DNA of 35,208 nucleotides from an uncultured Chitinophagaceae bacterium (lineage in GTDB: Bacteria > Bacteroidota > Bacteroidia > Chitinophagales > Chitinophagaceae). A program made the translations under genes and the position numbers. The stretch's first letter is position 1. Each line of letters opens with the position of its first letter. Location: positions 1-35,208 of the forward strand of contig CAKSVK010000013.1 of the NCBI GenBank assembly GCA_934502905.1, in the 5' to 3' direction. A model generated the notes under the pieces. It had not been told where the DNA came from, searched no databases, and was given only the letters and a program-made list of their open reading frames with translations. This document shows positions 7,094 through 17,100 of this stretch, one piece after another.

Positions 7094-8800
7094 CTATAGT
7101 CTGTTTGCGAAGAATTTTTCCCGTGCAATTTTATCTTCAGCGTAAATGTCCTCGTAAAAGATAATAGTATCGTCTTTCGCTTCACAGGTAAAATAACGGA
7201 TAAACAAAGGGGTTTTCCGGGAAAAATAAACAGTATGCTTTTCCTTTCGGGCCATCCAGGCAGTCAGGGTATCGCGCCTGTATTTTATAGTATCATTCTG
7301 CACAAGAAAACGGGATAATGTATCCCATTTCTGAACACGTACACAACCATGACTTAATGCCCTGTCAGCACGTGAAAACAATCCCCGGGCATTGGTATCA
7401 TGCAAATATACACTGTATTTGTTGCTAAAGTTGAACTTTATCACCCCCAGCGAATTGTCGTCTCCCTGCCGCTGTTTAAGCAGGTATGGAAAGTTTTTCT
7501 TATTGAGCTTAAACCAGTTTATTTCATTGGGGTCAATGATGCTGTCGTTCTTATCTACTACCATCAGGTTTTCCTTATCAAGGTAAGCAACATTCTTCTG
7601 GATCTTTGGCAGCATTTCATTAAAGATAATACTATAAGGAACTGTCCACTGAGGGAAAATAATATAATTGGTAAGCGTGCTCGTAAGCACCGGCGTTCTT
7701 GTTGCAGAGCGCCCTACTATTATCTTCGACTCTATTCTTACAGTATCGTTATCCCAAACTTTCAATTGAAACGAAGGTATGTTTGCCCACGCATAAGTAG
7801 AAGGCAGCGTATCTGCCATCAGCTTATACCTGTCCAGGTTAATGGCTAACCGGACAAACTTTTCCCTATCTGTGTTGTTCAGGCTTTTAACCACCATAGG
7901 ACCGGCTTTTCCATCTACCTTCAATTTTTTTTCTTCCTGGTATGCCCGTACTGCCGCTGCCAGTTCTGCTGAATCAGCTTTGCGGTCATTAAATGTTATA
8001 TATCCCCCCTCAAACAAACGGGACTGTAGCTGTTGCAGGTACCTGGCCGAATCTTCGGGTATCTCTATGGGAAAGTAGGATATGTAGGTGTAATTAGTGC
8101 GATCCATAGTGTCTGTAAAGCCCTTCATAGACCTCCGGAGATCCTGGTATGCCTGTAACCTGGGCTCCTGCTCTTCCAGTACAGGTAGCAGGGTTTCATC
8201 TCTAAGCACACCGCTCAACAGTTCCAGGTAAGTGGAATCAGCAATGGTCAATATTTTTCTTGTCGTAATGCTATCTTTTTCGAGTCTTCCAAGCCGCAGG
8301 TCCTTTATCAATTGCATAAAGGCATCGGTAAGCATAACATCAGCCCTTGACCACAACGCGGCATCCAGCATAGTAGCCGAGTCTGTTTGCAGCTTTTCGA
8401 AAGTATGCCTGAGTTCCCGCCAATGATAGTCATAAGGAAATAACCCGTACTGTTCGCAATTACCAATAAAGCGGTACAGGGAGTCAGCCAATGGATGCCA
8501 CTGCTTCTGCACACTCCAGGTTCTCATAGGCTCTTTGCCTTCATACCACTTTTTTGCCGGTGCAATCAAACGGAGTGTAATCGAGTCATTTAATTTTCCG
8601 TCCTGCTCTTCTATATACCTGAGTATTTCAGGAATCCGTTCATTCACTACTTTATCCAGATCTTCGGGCTGTTTAACTATTTCTACCTCTTTCGGCTCAT
8701 GTTTGACTTCCGAACAGGAGTGAATGCCTAATGAGCCCAGACTGATAAAAATAACGAAACACCGGTATCCTGTATGCTGTAAACAGTTAAAAAAGCGCAT
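7094..8800 (-). CDS. Murein L,D-transpeptidase (YcbB/LdtD type)
   Basis: Forms 3-3 cross-links or attaches proteins to peptidoglycan through a Cys-dependent YkuD domain. The frame is open to 9037, but the ATG at 8800 is preferred: it gives a 568-residue protein beginning MRFFNC, with a hydrophobic export segment ending in a lipobox-like IHSC, whereas the upstream extension looks random. Order: export/lipoprotein signal, an alpha-helical scaffold domain with pairs such as GLFPYDYHWREL, a PG_binding_1 domain (LFEGGYITF...KVDGKAGPMVVKSL), then the YkuD domain. The catalytic motif has His467, SHGC with His484 and Cys486, and the following VRV, with family spacing. The long scaffold plus PG-binding domain is the YcbB layout. 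Located 82 bases upstream of rlpA on the same strand. Confidence 0.92.
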   Translation of the reverse strand: MRFFNCLQHTGYRCFVIFISLGSLGIHSCSEVKHEPKEVEIVKQPEDLDKVVNERIPEILRYIEEQDGKLNDSITLRLIAPAKKWYEGKEPMRTWSVQKQWHPLADSLYRFIGNCEQYGLFPYDYHWRELRHTFEKLQTDSATMLDAALWSRADVMLTDAFMQLIKDLRLGRLEKDSITTRKILTIADSTYLELLSGVLRDETLLPVLEEQEPRLQAYQDLRRSMKGFTDTMDRTNYTYISYFPIEIPEDSARYLQQLQSRLFEGGYITFNDRKADSAELAAAVRAYQEEKKLKVDGKAGPMVVKSLNNTDREKFVRLAINLDRYKLMADTLPSTYAWANIPSFQLKVWDNDTVRIESKIIVGRSATRTPVLTSTLTNYIIFPQWTVPYSIIFNEMLPKIQKNVAYLDKENLMVVDKNDSIIDPNEINWFKLNKKNFPYLLKQRQGDDNSLGVIKFNFSNKYSVYLHDTNARGLFSRADRALSHGCVRVQKWDTLSRFLVQNDTIKYRRDTLTAWMARKEKHTVYFSRKTPLFIRYFTCEAKDDTIIFYEDIYAEDKIAREKFFANRL

Positions 8801-9072
8801 TACCTTGAAAGGGTTGAGTTTTATTATTCTGATCTGCAAAGTAATAAAAGCTTGCCATACCAACCGGATATTACTATATAACTTTAACAGAATCAGCACT
8901 GTAACGGGCATTTGCTTTTTGTATTGTGTAAAACCAGGCAGGACTTTTAAGTTCCCTTCGGAAACTTTACAAAAAACAGTCCATTTTACCCTTCCTGCGT
9001 TATCCCTGGGCCTATTATAACTTTTTGACAGACCCAAAAGGATTGTTAGCCTTTCTTATTTTAACAAGCGGC
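8801..9072. other. Intergenic region between transpeptidase and DUF1501 genes
   Basis: About 270 bases with no convincing gene. Minus-strand frames continue upstream of the transpeptidase start but encode nothing recognisable. A near-consensus -7 box (TTACTTTG on the minus strand) occurs near 8841, but no well-spaced -33 box was found. Confidence 0.4.
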
Positions 9073-10644
9073 TTACCGTACTTTCAACATCGATTTTACC
9101 TGCTGCAGCGGCCCATTTTGCAACCGGAAATAATAGATACCCGGCGCCAGGCCTGTACTGTCAAAAGATACCGTATAGGTATTACCTGTCTGGTTAGTAT
9201 CTACCAGCTTCCGCACTACACGTCCCATACAGTCTATTACCTGCACCAGTGTATGCCCTCCCTGGGTTATATATTTAACAGTGGTGTTAATAGTAAACGG
9301 GTTGGGATAATTGGAAATAAGACTGACCTCCGTGGATTTTGGACGACTGACATTACTACATGCGCCCTGCTGAATAACAGGCAGCGACTGGAAGTTCTTC
9401 AGCAAAACAGATTGCAACGTTACATTGTCCGCACAAAACCAGCTTTCAAGAATAGAGGCATACACACTCCTGTAATCGTACTGGTGCGGAATGTTGCTGT
9501 TGGAACCGGGAGGCGGAATGCCAGGATTGTTACCAATAATGCCGGGCTGCACCCGGGATCCGAAAACCATCATAGGCGCAGCCTCTCCATGATCCGTGCC
9601 AATGCTGAAATTGGAGTTGATCCTTCTGCCAAACTCTGAAAAAGTAAATGAAAGAACCCTGTCTTCCAATCCGAGAAATGCCAGGTCATCCTGGAAAGCC
9701 TTCATAGCATCCGACAGCTCTTTCAGCAAAACGGCATGCACTCCCTGTAACGGGTTACCCATTTCTGTTTGCATGGAATGTGTGTCAAAGCCCCGCATCG
9801 ACACCTTATACACCCTTGTCTTCAACCCTCCTTTTATCAAACGGGCCACTATCTTCAACTGGTTTGCCAGTCCGTTATCTTCGGGGTAAGGCAACTGTTG
9901 TGTTGACCGCGTGGCTGCCCGCTTAATAGCATCTGCGAACTTCTCGGTTTGCCGGGCTATTTCGCGTATATAGGTCAGCTCCTTCCCTGCCCTCGTTGCC
10001 GGGGCCGGGTCCTGCACATCATCTACAATCCTGTAAAAAGAAGTCGGATTGGTGATGGTCATTGCCATTCCTATATTAGGTCCGTGAAAAGCAAGCGATG
10101 ATAAAGAACCTATCTGGATAGCCGGGGGATCAGGCATCGTTGCGTTAGGATACCCGGAAGGATAATTCGGATACTCTTCATTCAGGTAACGCCCCATCCA
10201 TCCCGTTGTAACCACTTCATTACTATCGGAAGCACTCATCCATATATCGGTAGACCTGAAATGAGAAAGGTTGGGTTCGGGATATCCTGCGGCCTGCACG
10301 ATAGCCACTTTTCCATCATTGAACAATTGCTGAATCCCGGTCATTGCCGGATGCAATCCTGTTTTTTCAGCCCCCTGCAACCTGAGAATATTCGCTTCCG
10401 GTATTGCGATATTGGATCGTATATTATAATACGCCGAGTAGGTATCCCTCGGGATCACCATATTCAGTCCGTCATTCCCCCCGTTCATCTCGATGATCAC
10501 CAACACATGATCTGTTTCTTCCGCATAGTTTGTAATAGCATTCAGGAAGCTGTTGGGCGCTAAAGCGGTTACAGATTCCCCGTTTATAAAGGAAGGAAGA
10601 ATGGTTGCAGGTATTGTATTCCGTAGAAAATCACGCCTTTTCAT
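9073..10644 (-). CDS. DUF1501 protein with twin-arginine-like start and T9SS sorting domain
   Basis: A 523-residue protein of the DUF1501 family (sulfatase/alkaline-phosphatase-like fold; function not established). It starts KRRDFLRN, a Tat-type twin-arginine motif, and has the family segment EMNGGNDGLNMVIP (52-65), a second block SHFRSTDIWMSAS, and a late FSEFGRRINSN...GTDHGEA block with potential metal ligands. The C-terminus (445-523; NYPNPF, VQVIDCMGRVV, GLAPGIYYFRL, KSMLKVR) is a type A T9SS sorting domain, which sends the protein across the outer membrane. It starts 12 bases after the DUF1800 gene and is almost certainly co-transcribed with it. DUF1501 and DUF1800 genes are known to pair. 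Role is unknown; a metal-dependent hydrolase is a reasonable guess. Confidence 0.9.
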   Translation of the reverse strand: MKRRDFLRNTIPATILPSFINGESVTALAPNSFLNAITNYAEETDHVLVIIEMNGGNDGLNMVIPRDTYSAYYNIRSNIAIPEANILRLQGAEKTGLHPAMTGIQQLFNDGKVAIVQAAGYPEPNLSHFRSTDIWMSASDSNEVVTTGWMGRYLNEEYPNYPSGYPNATMPDPPAIQIGSLSSLAFHGPNIGMAMTITNPTSFYRIVDDVQDPAPATRAGKELTYIREIARQTEKFADAIKRAATRSTQQLPYPEDNGLANQLKIVARLIKGGLKTRVYKVSMRGFDTHSMQTEMGNPLQGVHAVLLKELSDAMKAFQDDLAFLGLEDRVLSFTFSEFGRRINSNFSIGTDHGEAAPMMVFGSRVQPGIIGNNPGIPPPGSNSNIPHQYDYRSVYASILESWFCADNVTLQSVLLKNFQSLPVIQQGACSNVSRPKSTEVSLISNYPNPFTINTTVKYITQGGHTLVQVIDCMGRVVRKLVDTNQTGNTYTVSFDSTGLAPGIYYFRLQNGPLQQVKSMLKVR

Positions 10645-10656
10645 GTGTTTTTTATT

Positions 10657-12315
10657 TTAGGATAAATGGTACTCCGGCAACGCCAGTAAATATTGATACA
10701 GCTCGCTCAAACGCGCATATACGGTCTGATAAGCCATCATGTTGTTCGGATTGGAGATATGTGCGTTCCAGGCATTCGTCCAGTAAAAATCATTCACCTG
10801 TCCGGTAAGCAGTATATCTCTTTTCAGCTGTTCCTTTGTGCTTTCAGATAATTTAATACGATAGAGAATTTCAAGAATATCATGCAGAAGACTGTTGGGA
10901 TCCCCCGGGTTGCTCAATGTTTTTGTAAACGCAACCACATCGATCTTCAACTCAAAATCGTTGACCGTATAATTACCGGTAGTCATCCTGTCGGTAAATT
11001 CGGTCCTTGCGGGATAGGTATTATTAGTGATCCATAACTCATGGAAAGTAGGAACCTGGTAATAAGCAGGCCATCCCGATACACTGGGGGGCTCACCCAG
11101 CTCCTGGTCCAGGTTTAATAATATCCAGCTCAGGCTTTGGTTTATTGCGTATTCTGTTTGCCAATCGGAACCAGCCGGAAACGCGACATCAAACTCCCTG
11201 CAAAGCCCTAATACAAAATCAACCGGACTTTTTATCAGGCACCCCTGGTTTAAAACATCATAGAAATGCTGGCTTTTAAGCAGGGTCTCTACCACGGGCC
11301 TGATCTCCCAGTTATGGTTCACCAGCATCAACGCCAGCGGTTCAATAACATTTGCCTGCGCGGCAGCATCAATTTCGTAGTATACAAACCACCTGTACAG
11401 CTCCTTTACTACGTATACAGATGCTTCCTCCGATTTATTGAATATCATGTCAATCAACTCATCTACTTCCTGAGCTCCCGCCGCCCCGGATTTTCCGGCG
11501 ATCACTTTATTATTATAAAAAGAGGAAAATGTTTTATTCCCCGTATCATGGCGATCGGGGTTAAAATACGATTCCATAGATTCAAGGTCGATCTGCCAGC
11601 CGGTCAATACCCTGGCCGCCACCTGCACATCCCGTTCCGTATAGTTTGGATTATTTTCTTTGCCCAGTGTAAACAGTTCCTGAAGTTCCCGTGCAAAATT
11701 CTCATCGGGCGATTCTTTCCTGTTGTGCTCACCGTTCTGATACCTTAACATCAAAGGATCGAGGGTTATTTTTTTTGCCAGCGATTTCAGGTTTCCCAGG
11801 GCATGCTGCCGGAGCATCTGGTGGTGCTTGTAGGCCATGCGCCCACATCCTGTAGACAATTGGGTAGAAAAGTGATTGTGCCAGAACAAAGCCATCTTTT
11901 CCCGGAGACTGCGGTCCTGGTGCACGATACGACTGATCCACCAATGTTGGAAAGATTTGTTTCTCAGGCGCCCTATCCCACCGTCTTCATTAAAATCATT
12001 GACCCAGGTAGTACCCGGCATTATGTGGGTATCAGGCTGTGTCTCTGCTTCTGAAATATCATAATCCTTTACAGGCGGAGGAGGAAGAGGAGAAGTAAAT
12101 GTGAGGAGCTCGTCAACAGCACCCTGCATGGTACGTTGTTCGAAATATTGCACATCTTTCAGGGAAGCGCCGAACATGGTCCGCTTCAGCAAATGAATTA
12201 CTTCGTTCCTTGTCCATGGCCCGGAGTAAGGTGTTATACCAGAACTGGTTCTGCCCGCTACAATTTTGGGGGATAATTTCTTTCTCTTCAGAGAAAGGAA
12301 TGCACGTCTGTCCAT
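10657..12315 (-). CDS. DUF1800 family protein
   Basis: A 552-residue protein of unknown function. The family signatures are strong: REKMALFWHNHF (138-149), NFARELQELFTLG (206-218), AARVLTGW (233-240) and a late block LGEPPSVSGWPAYYQ. The N-terminus has RRAFLSLKRKK, like a degraded twin-arginine motif, but no hydrophobic core follows, so its export is uncertain. There is no T9SS tail, unlike its partner. DUF1800 and DUF1501 proteins are encoded side by side in many bacteria and are presumed to act together. Here the gap to the DUF1501 gene is 12 bases. A dipeptide epimerase gene lies 125 bases upstream on the same strand. Confidence 0.9.
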   Translation of the reverse strand: MDRRAFLSLKRKKLSPKIVAGRTSSGITPYSGPWTRNEVIHLLKRTMFGASLKDVQYFEQRTMQGAVDELLTFTSPLPPPPVKDYDISEAETQPDTHIMPGTTWVNDFNEDGGIGRLRNKSFQHWWISRIVHQDRSLREKMALFWHNHFSTQLSTGCGRMAYKHHQMLRQHALGNLKSLAKKITLDPLMLRYQNGEHNRKESPDENFARELQELFTLGKENNPNYTERDVQVAARVLTGWQIDLESMESYFNPDRHDTGNKTFSSFYNNKVIAGKSGAAGAQEVDELIDMIFNKSEEASVYVVKELYRWFVYYEIDAAAQANVIEPLALMLVNHNWEIRPVVETLLKSQHFYDVLNQGCLIKSPVDFVLGLCREFDVAFPAGSDWQTEYAINQSLSWILLNLDQELGEPPSVSGWPAYYQVPTFHELWITNNTYPARTEFTDRMTTGNYTVNDFELKIDVVAFTKTLSNPGDPNSLLHDILEILYRIKLSESTKEQLKRDILLTGQVNDFYWTNAWNAHISNPNNMMAYQTVYARLSELYQYLLALPEYHLS

Positions 12316-12362
12316 AGGATAAAAGATTACAGATACAACGGTACTGCATAACTTTTATTAAG

Positions 12363-12386
12363 CAGGAGCAGCACGACCTGTTCCTG
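12363..12386 (-). terminator. Possible hairpin after the epimerase gene
   Basis: A 9-bp stem (12363-12371 with 12378-12386, one G-T pair) around a 6-base loop, about 55 bases past the epimerase stop and before the DUF1800 start. No good T-run follows, so it may be a weak terminator, an attenuator or chance. Confidence 0.3.
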
Positions 12387-12440
12387 GCAAACGCCTAATT
12401 TATCAATTATCAATTTCCCGAAATGAAATGCAATAATCTT

Positions 12441-13460
12441 TTATGAAAGTAATTGAATGCCCAGACCGGGATTCGAAGAAGGAGTAACGCGTCCCATTGT
12501 ATAATCCAGGCCTGTTGCAAGATCATCCTGTAATAACAACGGACCATCTGCATCCAGGTAATCAACCTGAGGAGAAAGATGCGCCAACGCAGCCGTACCC
12601 ACCGTGCTCTCGTTCATACAACCCAGCATGATCTTCAAACCCAGCTTTTTCGCTTCCGCTATCATCCGCAATGCAGGAGTAATACCACTACATTTGGTAA
12701 GCTTAATGTTAATACCATGAAAATAGCCGGAGCAACCCTGTACATCTTCCTCGCTGACGCAGCTTTCATCGGCAATCAGCGGGATCGGGGACTGCTCAAA
12801 AAGTAGCTTCATCCCTTCCAGGTTATCCTTTGCCAGCGGCTGTTCCACCAGTTCTACGTTCAGGTCCTGCAGTACCGGTAATATCTCAAGCGCTTCATTT
12901 AGCGACCAGCCGCCGTTTGCATCTACCCTGAATATTGCATCTGATCTTTTTCTTAAAGACTCCATTATAACCAGATCATCCCTGGTTCCCAGCTTGATCT
13001 TATATATCGGCCAGGGTCTTTCTTCCATTTTTTCTATCATCCTGTCCACCGTGTCAATACCAATGGTATAGTCTGTCAGCGGCGCCTGTACGGGCTCTGT
13101 ATGCCACAAAGCATATAACGGTTGTCCTTTCAACTTTCCGAAAATATCCCAGGTCGCCATGTCCAATGCTGCCACCAGAAACGGGTTTTGTGGCAACAGG
13201 TGATGCAGGTAATGCCAGTACCTGTCCGGATGTGTAAAAGAAAATCCTTCGATCATTTTCTTTTTTGCTTCTATATCTTCGACCATCTTCCGGACCGTGA
13301 TATTATAGTAGCTGATGGCCGGCGCTTCTCCATACCCCGTAACTCCGCCAAATGTTAATGCCACCAATAAAGAAGGCTGGTGCGTCTTGGTGCCTTTTGA
13401 TATGGTAAACGGATACCGGAAAGGCAGTTCGTGCGATTGATATTGCAGCTTGAAAGGCAT
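12441..13460 (-). CDS. Dipeptide epimerase (enolase superfamily, L-Ala-D/L-Glu epimerase-like)
   Basis: Cytosolic (alpha/beta)7-beta barrel enzyme that inverts the second residue of a dipeptide. The 339 residues carry the full catalytic set of the muconate-lactonizing subgroup: KIK at 154-156 (Lys156 acid/base), metal ligands Asp180 (RVDANGGW), Glu206 (VEQPL) and Asp231 (ADES), and Lys256 in KLTK. The DAD at 303-305 matches the DxD that binds the dipeptide ammonium group in characterised dipeptide epimerases. The usual substrate is L-Ala-D/L-Glu from peptidoglycan turnover, but members from Bacteroidota can prefer other dipeptides, so the exact substrate is open. The start codon is separated by one base from the stop of the upstream membrane-protein gene, suggesting translational coupling. 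Confidence 0.9.
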   Translation of the reverse strand: MPFKLQYQSHELPFRYPFTISKGTKTHQPSLLVALTFGGVTGYGEAPAISYYNITVRKMVEDIEAKKKMIEGFSFTHPDRYWHYLHHLLPQNPFLVAALDMATWDIFGKLKGQPLYALWHTEPVQAPLTDYTIGIDTVDRMIEKMEERPWPIYKIKLGTRDDLVIMESLRKRSDAIFRVDANGGWSLNEALEILPVLQDLNVELVEQPLAKDNLEGMKLLFEQSPIPLIADESCVSEEDVQGCSGYFHGINIKLTKCSGITPALRMIAEAKKLGLKIMLGCMNESTVGTAALAHLSPQVDYLDADGPLLLQDDLATGLDYTMGRVTPSSNPGLGIQLLS

Positions 13461-13461
13461 A

Positions 13462-13863
13462 TCATTGATTTTTTTTACCGGTCTTTACTTTTAAATCCGG
13501 CAGCAGCGAGCAGGCCAGCATTACAATTGAGCTTAGCAGGACCAGCATCAGACCTACCCTTAGTTGAGGGCAGGTACCCAACTCACAGCGGGTAAATAAG
13601 AGTATATTTCGTAAAGCCCATGCAAAACCTATGATGCAAAATATCCAGTTGATCCTTTTGGCCCATACGCGTGGAATGAGAAACAATATTATGGCAACCC
13701 CGCATACAATAAGGTGCAGCTTACCCGGTTTACCAAAATTCGTTCCGGTGGCATCCATCCCGGTAATGGTATTTGTAATAGAAGGAATACTGATCCAGGG
13801 AAGATAACATCCCCATACGATCAATAATGCAGCCGCTACTCCAATCCATTGCGAATATTTCAT
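13462..13863 (-). CDS. Small four-helix membrane protein of unknown function
   Basis: I do not recognise this protein. With the ATG at 13863 it has 133 residues (an ATG at 13887 would add eight). Four hydrophobic segments are visible: residues about 6-26, 47-64, 71-86 and 100-120, separated by short polar stretches. A CELGTC pair of cysteines lies in the loop before the last helix. The C-terminus is basic (DLKVKTGKKNQ) and probably cytosolic. The stop codon is one base from the epimerase start, so the two are likely co-translated. A dipeptide- or envelope-related role is possible from position alone. Confidence 0.7.
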   Translation of the reverse strand: MKYSQWIGVAAALLIVWGCYLPWISIPSITNTITGMDATGTNFGKPGKLHLIVCGVAIILFLIPRVWAKRINWIFCIIGFAWALRNILLFTRCELGTCPQLRVGLMLVLLSSIVMLACSLLPDLKVKTGKKNQ

Positions 13864-14076
13864 GTAAACTGTTTTATCAGGCTGCAATGATACAATTTTT
13901 CCCAGGTGTAAGAAGCAGCAGCCTGACTTTTATGAGCAGAATCCGATGAAAGCCAGGTGGTTTTGACGTTTAATCCCGGGTTGTCATACGGCAAACCAAA
14001 CCACAGCACCCCAAAAGTGACCTGAAGGTCAAAAGAATACATGGTTTTTAACATCGCGTTATCATTCAATATTTTA

Positions 14077-14095
14077 TTTACACATAATGTGTAAA
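14077..14095. promoter_or_regulatory. 19-bp palindrome in the divergent dnaE promoter region
   Basis: Nine-base arms (14077-14085 and 14087-14095) are exact reverse complements around a single A, reading TTTACACAT and ATGTGTAAA. It lies 42 bases before the dnaE start and about 215 from the divergent membrane-protein start. Size and symmetry fit a dimeric repressor operator. No regulator gene is adjacent. Otherwise 13864-14137 contains no convincing gene, and I could not find a clear TAnnTTTG box for dnaE. Confidence 0.4.
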
Positions 14096-14137
14096 AACAG
14101 GTATGGTTTATAGGCTTTGCTTCGCGAAATTTGCACC

Positions 14138-17100
14138 ATGTCTACGTTCTCTCATCTCCATGTTCATACACAATATTCTTTGCTGGATGGCGCCGCACCT
14201 ATCAGCAGCCTGTACCAGAAAGCAATCAAAGACGGCATGCCTGCATTGGCCATTACGGATCACGGTAATATGTTCGGTGTATTTTCCTTTGTAGCCGAAG
14301 CGTATAAGCATAAGCTAAACCCGGATGACAAAAAAAGTCCGCTGAAAGTGAAACCTATCGTTGGCTGTGAATTTTATGTTACAGAAAACAGGCACCGGAA
14401 AGTGTTTTCAAAAGAAGAAAAAGACCGGCGGTATCACCAGTTGTTCCTCGCTAAGAATGAACAGGGCTATCGTAATCTCACCAAGCTTACCTCCCTTGGT
14501 TTTATAGAAGGGATGTACAGTAAATATCCGCGCATTGACAAGGAGCTGATCCTGCAGTACCATGAAGGGTTGATTGCTACCACCTGCTGTTTGGGGGCCC
14601 TGGTGCCGCAAACCATCCTGCAAAAGGGAGAAGAAGCGGGCGAAACAGAATTCAAATGGTGGCTGGACATTTTCGGGGAGGACTTTTATGTGGAGCTGCA
14701 AAGACACGGCATCCCGGAACAGGAAAAAGTAAACGATTCCCTGCTGAAGTATGCCAGAAAGTACAATGTAAATGTGATAGCATCCAACGATTCGCATTAC
14801 GTGGATCAAAAGGACTTTAACGCTCATGACATTTTATTGTGCATCAACACAGGTGAAAAGATCGCGACTCCTGCTTTGAGAGAATTTGCAGATGATGATG
14901 TATCTGTAAAAAACAAACGGTTTGCCTTTCCGAACGACCAGTTCTTCTTTAAGACAACGGCGGAAATGAAGCAGGTGTTTCACGACCTGCCGGAAGCCAT
15001 CGACAATACAAACGAAATAATTGATAAAATAGATGTACTGAACCTGAAACGGGATATCCTGCTGCCGAACTTTCCTATACCACAGGAATTTCAGATACAC
15101 AGCGACAACAATCTCAATCAATGGGAATACCTGAAACATCTTACCTATGAGGGTGCGTATCGCCGTTATGACCCTGTAACCCCTGAAATACAGGAGCGGC
15201 TGGACTTCGAATTGTTCACCATTAAATCTATGGGGTTTGCCGGGTATTTTTTGATCGTGAGCGATTTCATCAAAGCCGGACGGGATATTGGCGTATTCGT
15301 AGGCCCGGGGCGCGGATCCGCTGCAGGATCCGTGGTTGCCTATTGCATCGGCATTACCAATATTGACCCGGTAAAATACAACCTCCTGTTTGAGCGTTTC
15401 CTGAACCCCGACAGAAAAAGCATGCCGGATATTGATACGGATTTTGATGATGAAGGACGGCAGAAAGTGATAGACTACGTAGTGGAAAAGTACGGTAAAA
15501 ACCAGGTGGCACAGATCATCACCTATGGTACCATGGCCGCCAAAATGAGCATCAAGGACGTGGCAAGGGTAATGGACCTTCCCCTGCCCGACTCCAATGC
15601 ACTGGCGAAGCTGGTGCCGGAAAAGCCCGGTATATCACTAAAGCGTGTGCTACATGCACCGCTTACAGCAAAAGATGGAGAAAAATCGCTGGAAGAGAAA
15701 GAAGGTATATCACCGGACGACCTGGAAAATGTCAAAAAATTAAGAGAATTCTATCAGGGAGTAGATACACCACAATCCAAAGTGCTGCATGAAGCGGAAA
15801 TACTGGAAGGATCGGTAAGGAACACAGGCATACATGCCGCAGGCATTATCATTGCACCCAAAGACCTGACAGAATTGCTACCCGTAGCGACAGCAAAAGA
15901 CTCCGATCTGTGGGTTACGCAAATAGAAGGCAGCGTAATTGAAGAAGCAGGGGTGATCAAGATGGACTTTCTCGGCTTAAAGACATTGAGCATCCTTAAG
16001 ACCGCCTTACATCTCATCAAGCAAAATCATGACATTGATATCATACCGGATGATATTCCCCTGGACGATGAAGCAACCTACAAACTTTACCAACGCGGCG
16101 ATACCAACGGTACATTCCAGTTTGAAAGTGTGGGTATGCAGAAATACCTCCGTGAGCTGAAGCCGGATAAATTTGACGACCTGATCGCGATGAATGCTTT
16201 ATACCGCCCGGGACCACTGGCTTATATCCCCAACTTTATTGACCGTAAGCACGGAAGGGAAATTATACAATACGACCTGCCGGAAATGGAGGAATACCTG
16301 GCGGATACCTACGGCATTACCGTATACCAGGAGCAGGTGATGCTGCTGTCGCAAAAACTTGCAGGCTTCAGCAAAGGCGATGCAGACGTGCTGCGGAAAG
16401 CAATGGGTAAAAAACAAAAGGCGGTCCTGGATAAAATGAAAACGCAGTTTATTGCAGGCGCTACCGCTAAAGGGCATCCTGCCGATAAGCTGGAAAAAAT
16501 ATGGACAGACTGGGAAGCATTTGCGCAATATGCATTTAACAAATCGCACTCCACCTGTTATGCTTTTGTTGCATACCAGACCGCCTACCTCAAAGCACAT
16601 TATCCTTCGGAATATATGGCAGCGGTATTGAACCATGCAGGTGCTATAGAAAAGATCACTTTCTTTATGGAAGAATGTAAGCGGATGGGCATAAAAGTGC
16701 TGGGGCCGGATATAAACGAATCGCAAAAAGGATTTGCGGTCAACAGGAAAAGTGAGATACGCTTTGGTTTGGGTGGGCTAAAAGGCGTAGGTGAAGCGGC
16801 AATTGAAGGCATAATAGAGGAAAGGGAAAATGGCCCCTATACATCCATTTTCGACCTGGTAAAAAGGGTCAACCAACGTGTGGTAAACAAAAAATCCCTG
16901 GAATGCCTGGCTTATTCCGGCGCTTTTGATTGCTTCCCGGAAATGCACAGGGCTCAGTATTTTTATACGGCTCCGGGCGATAATGCCACCGGGCTGGAAA
17001 AGATTGTAAGATTCGGCAACCAGTACCAAAGCCAGGCAGCCAGTACGGCCAATACCCTGTTTGGTGATCTGCAGATGCCCGATGCCACTCCGCCTAAGCT

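Noticed and set aside
8801..9037. N-terminal extension of the L,D-transpeptidase
   Set aside because: The extra 79 residues show no homology-like pattern and push the export signal to an internal position; the ATG at 8800 places it correctly.
13860..14069. 69-codon minus-strand frame in the gap upstream of the small membrane protein
   Set aside because: No recognisable domain, low-complexity-free but random-looking composition, and it fills a divergent promoter region overlapping the start of the membrane-protein gene.
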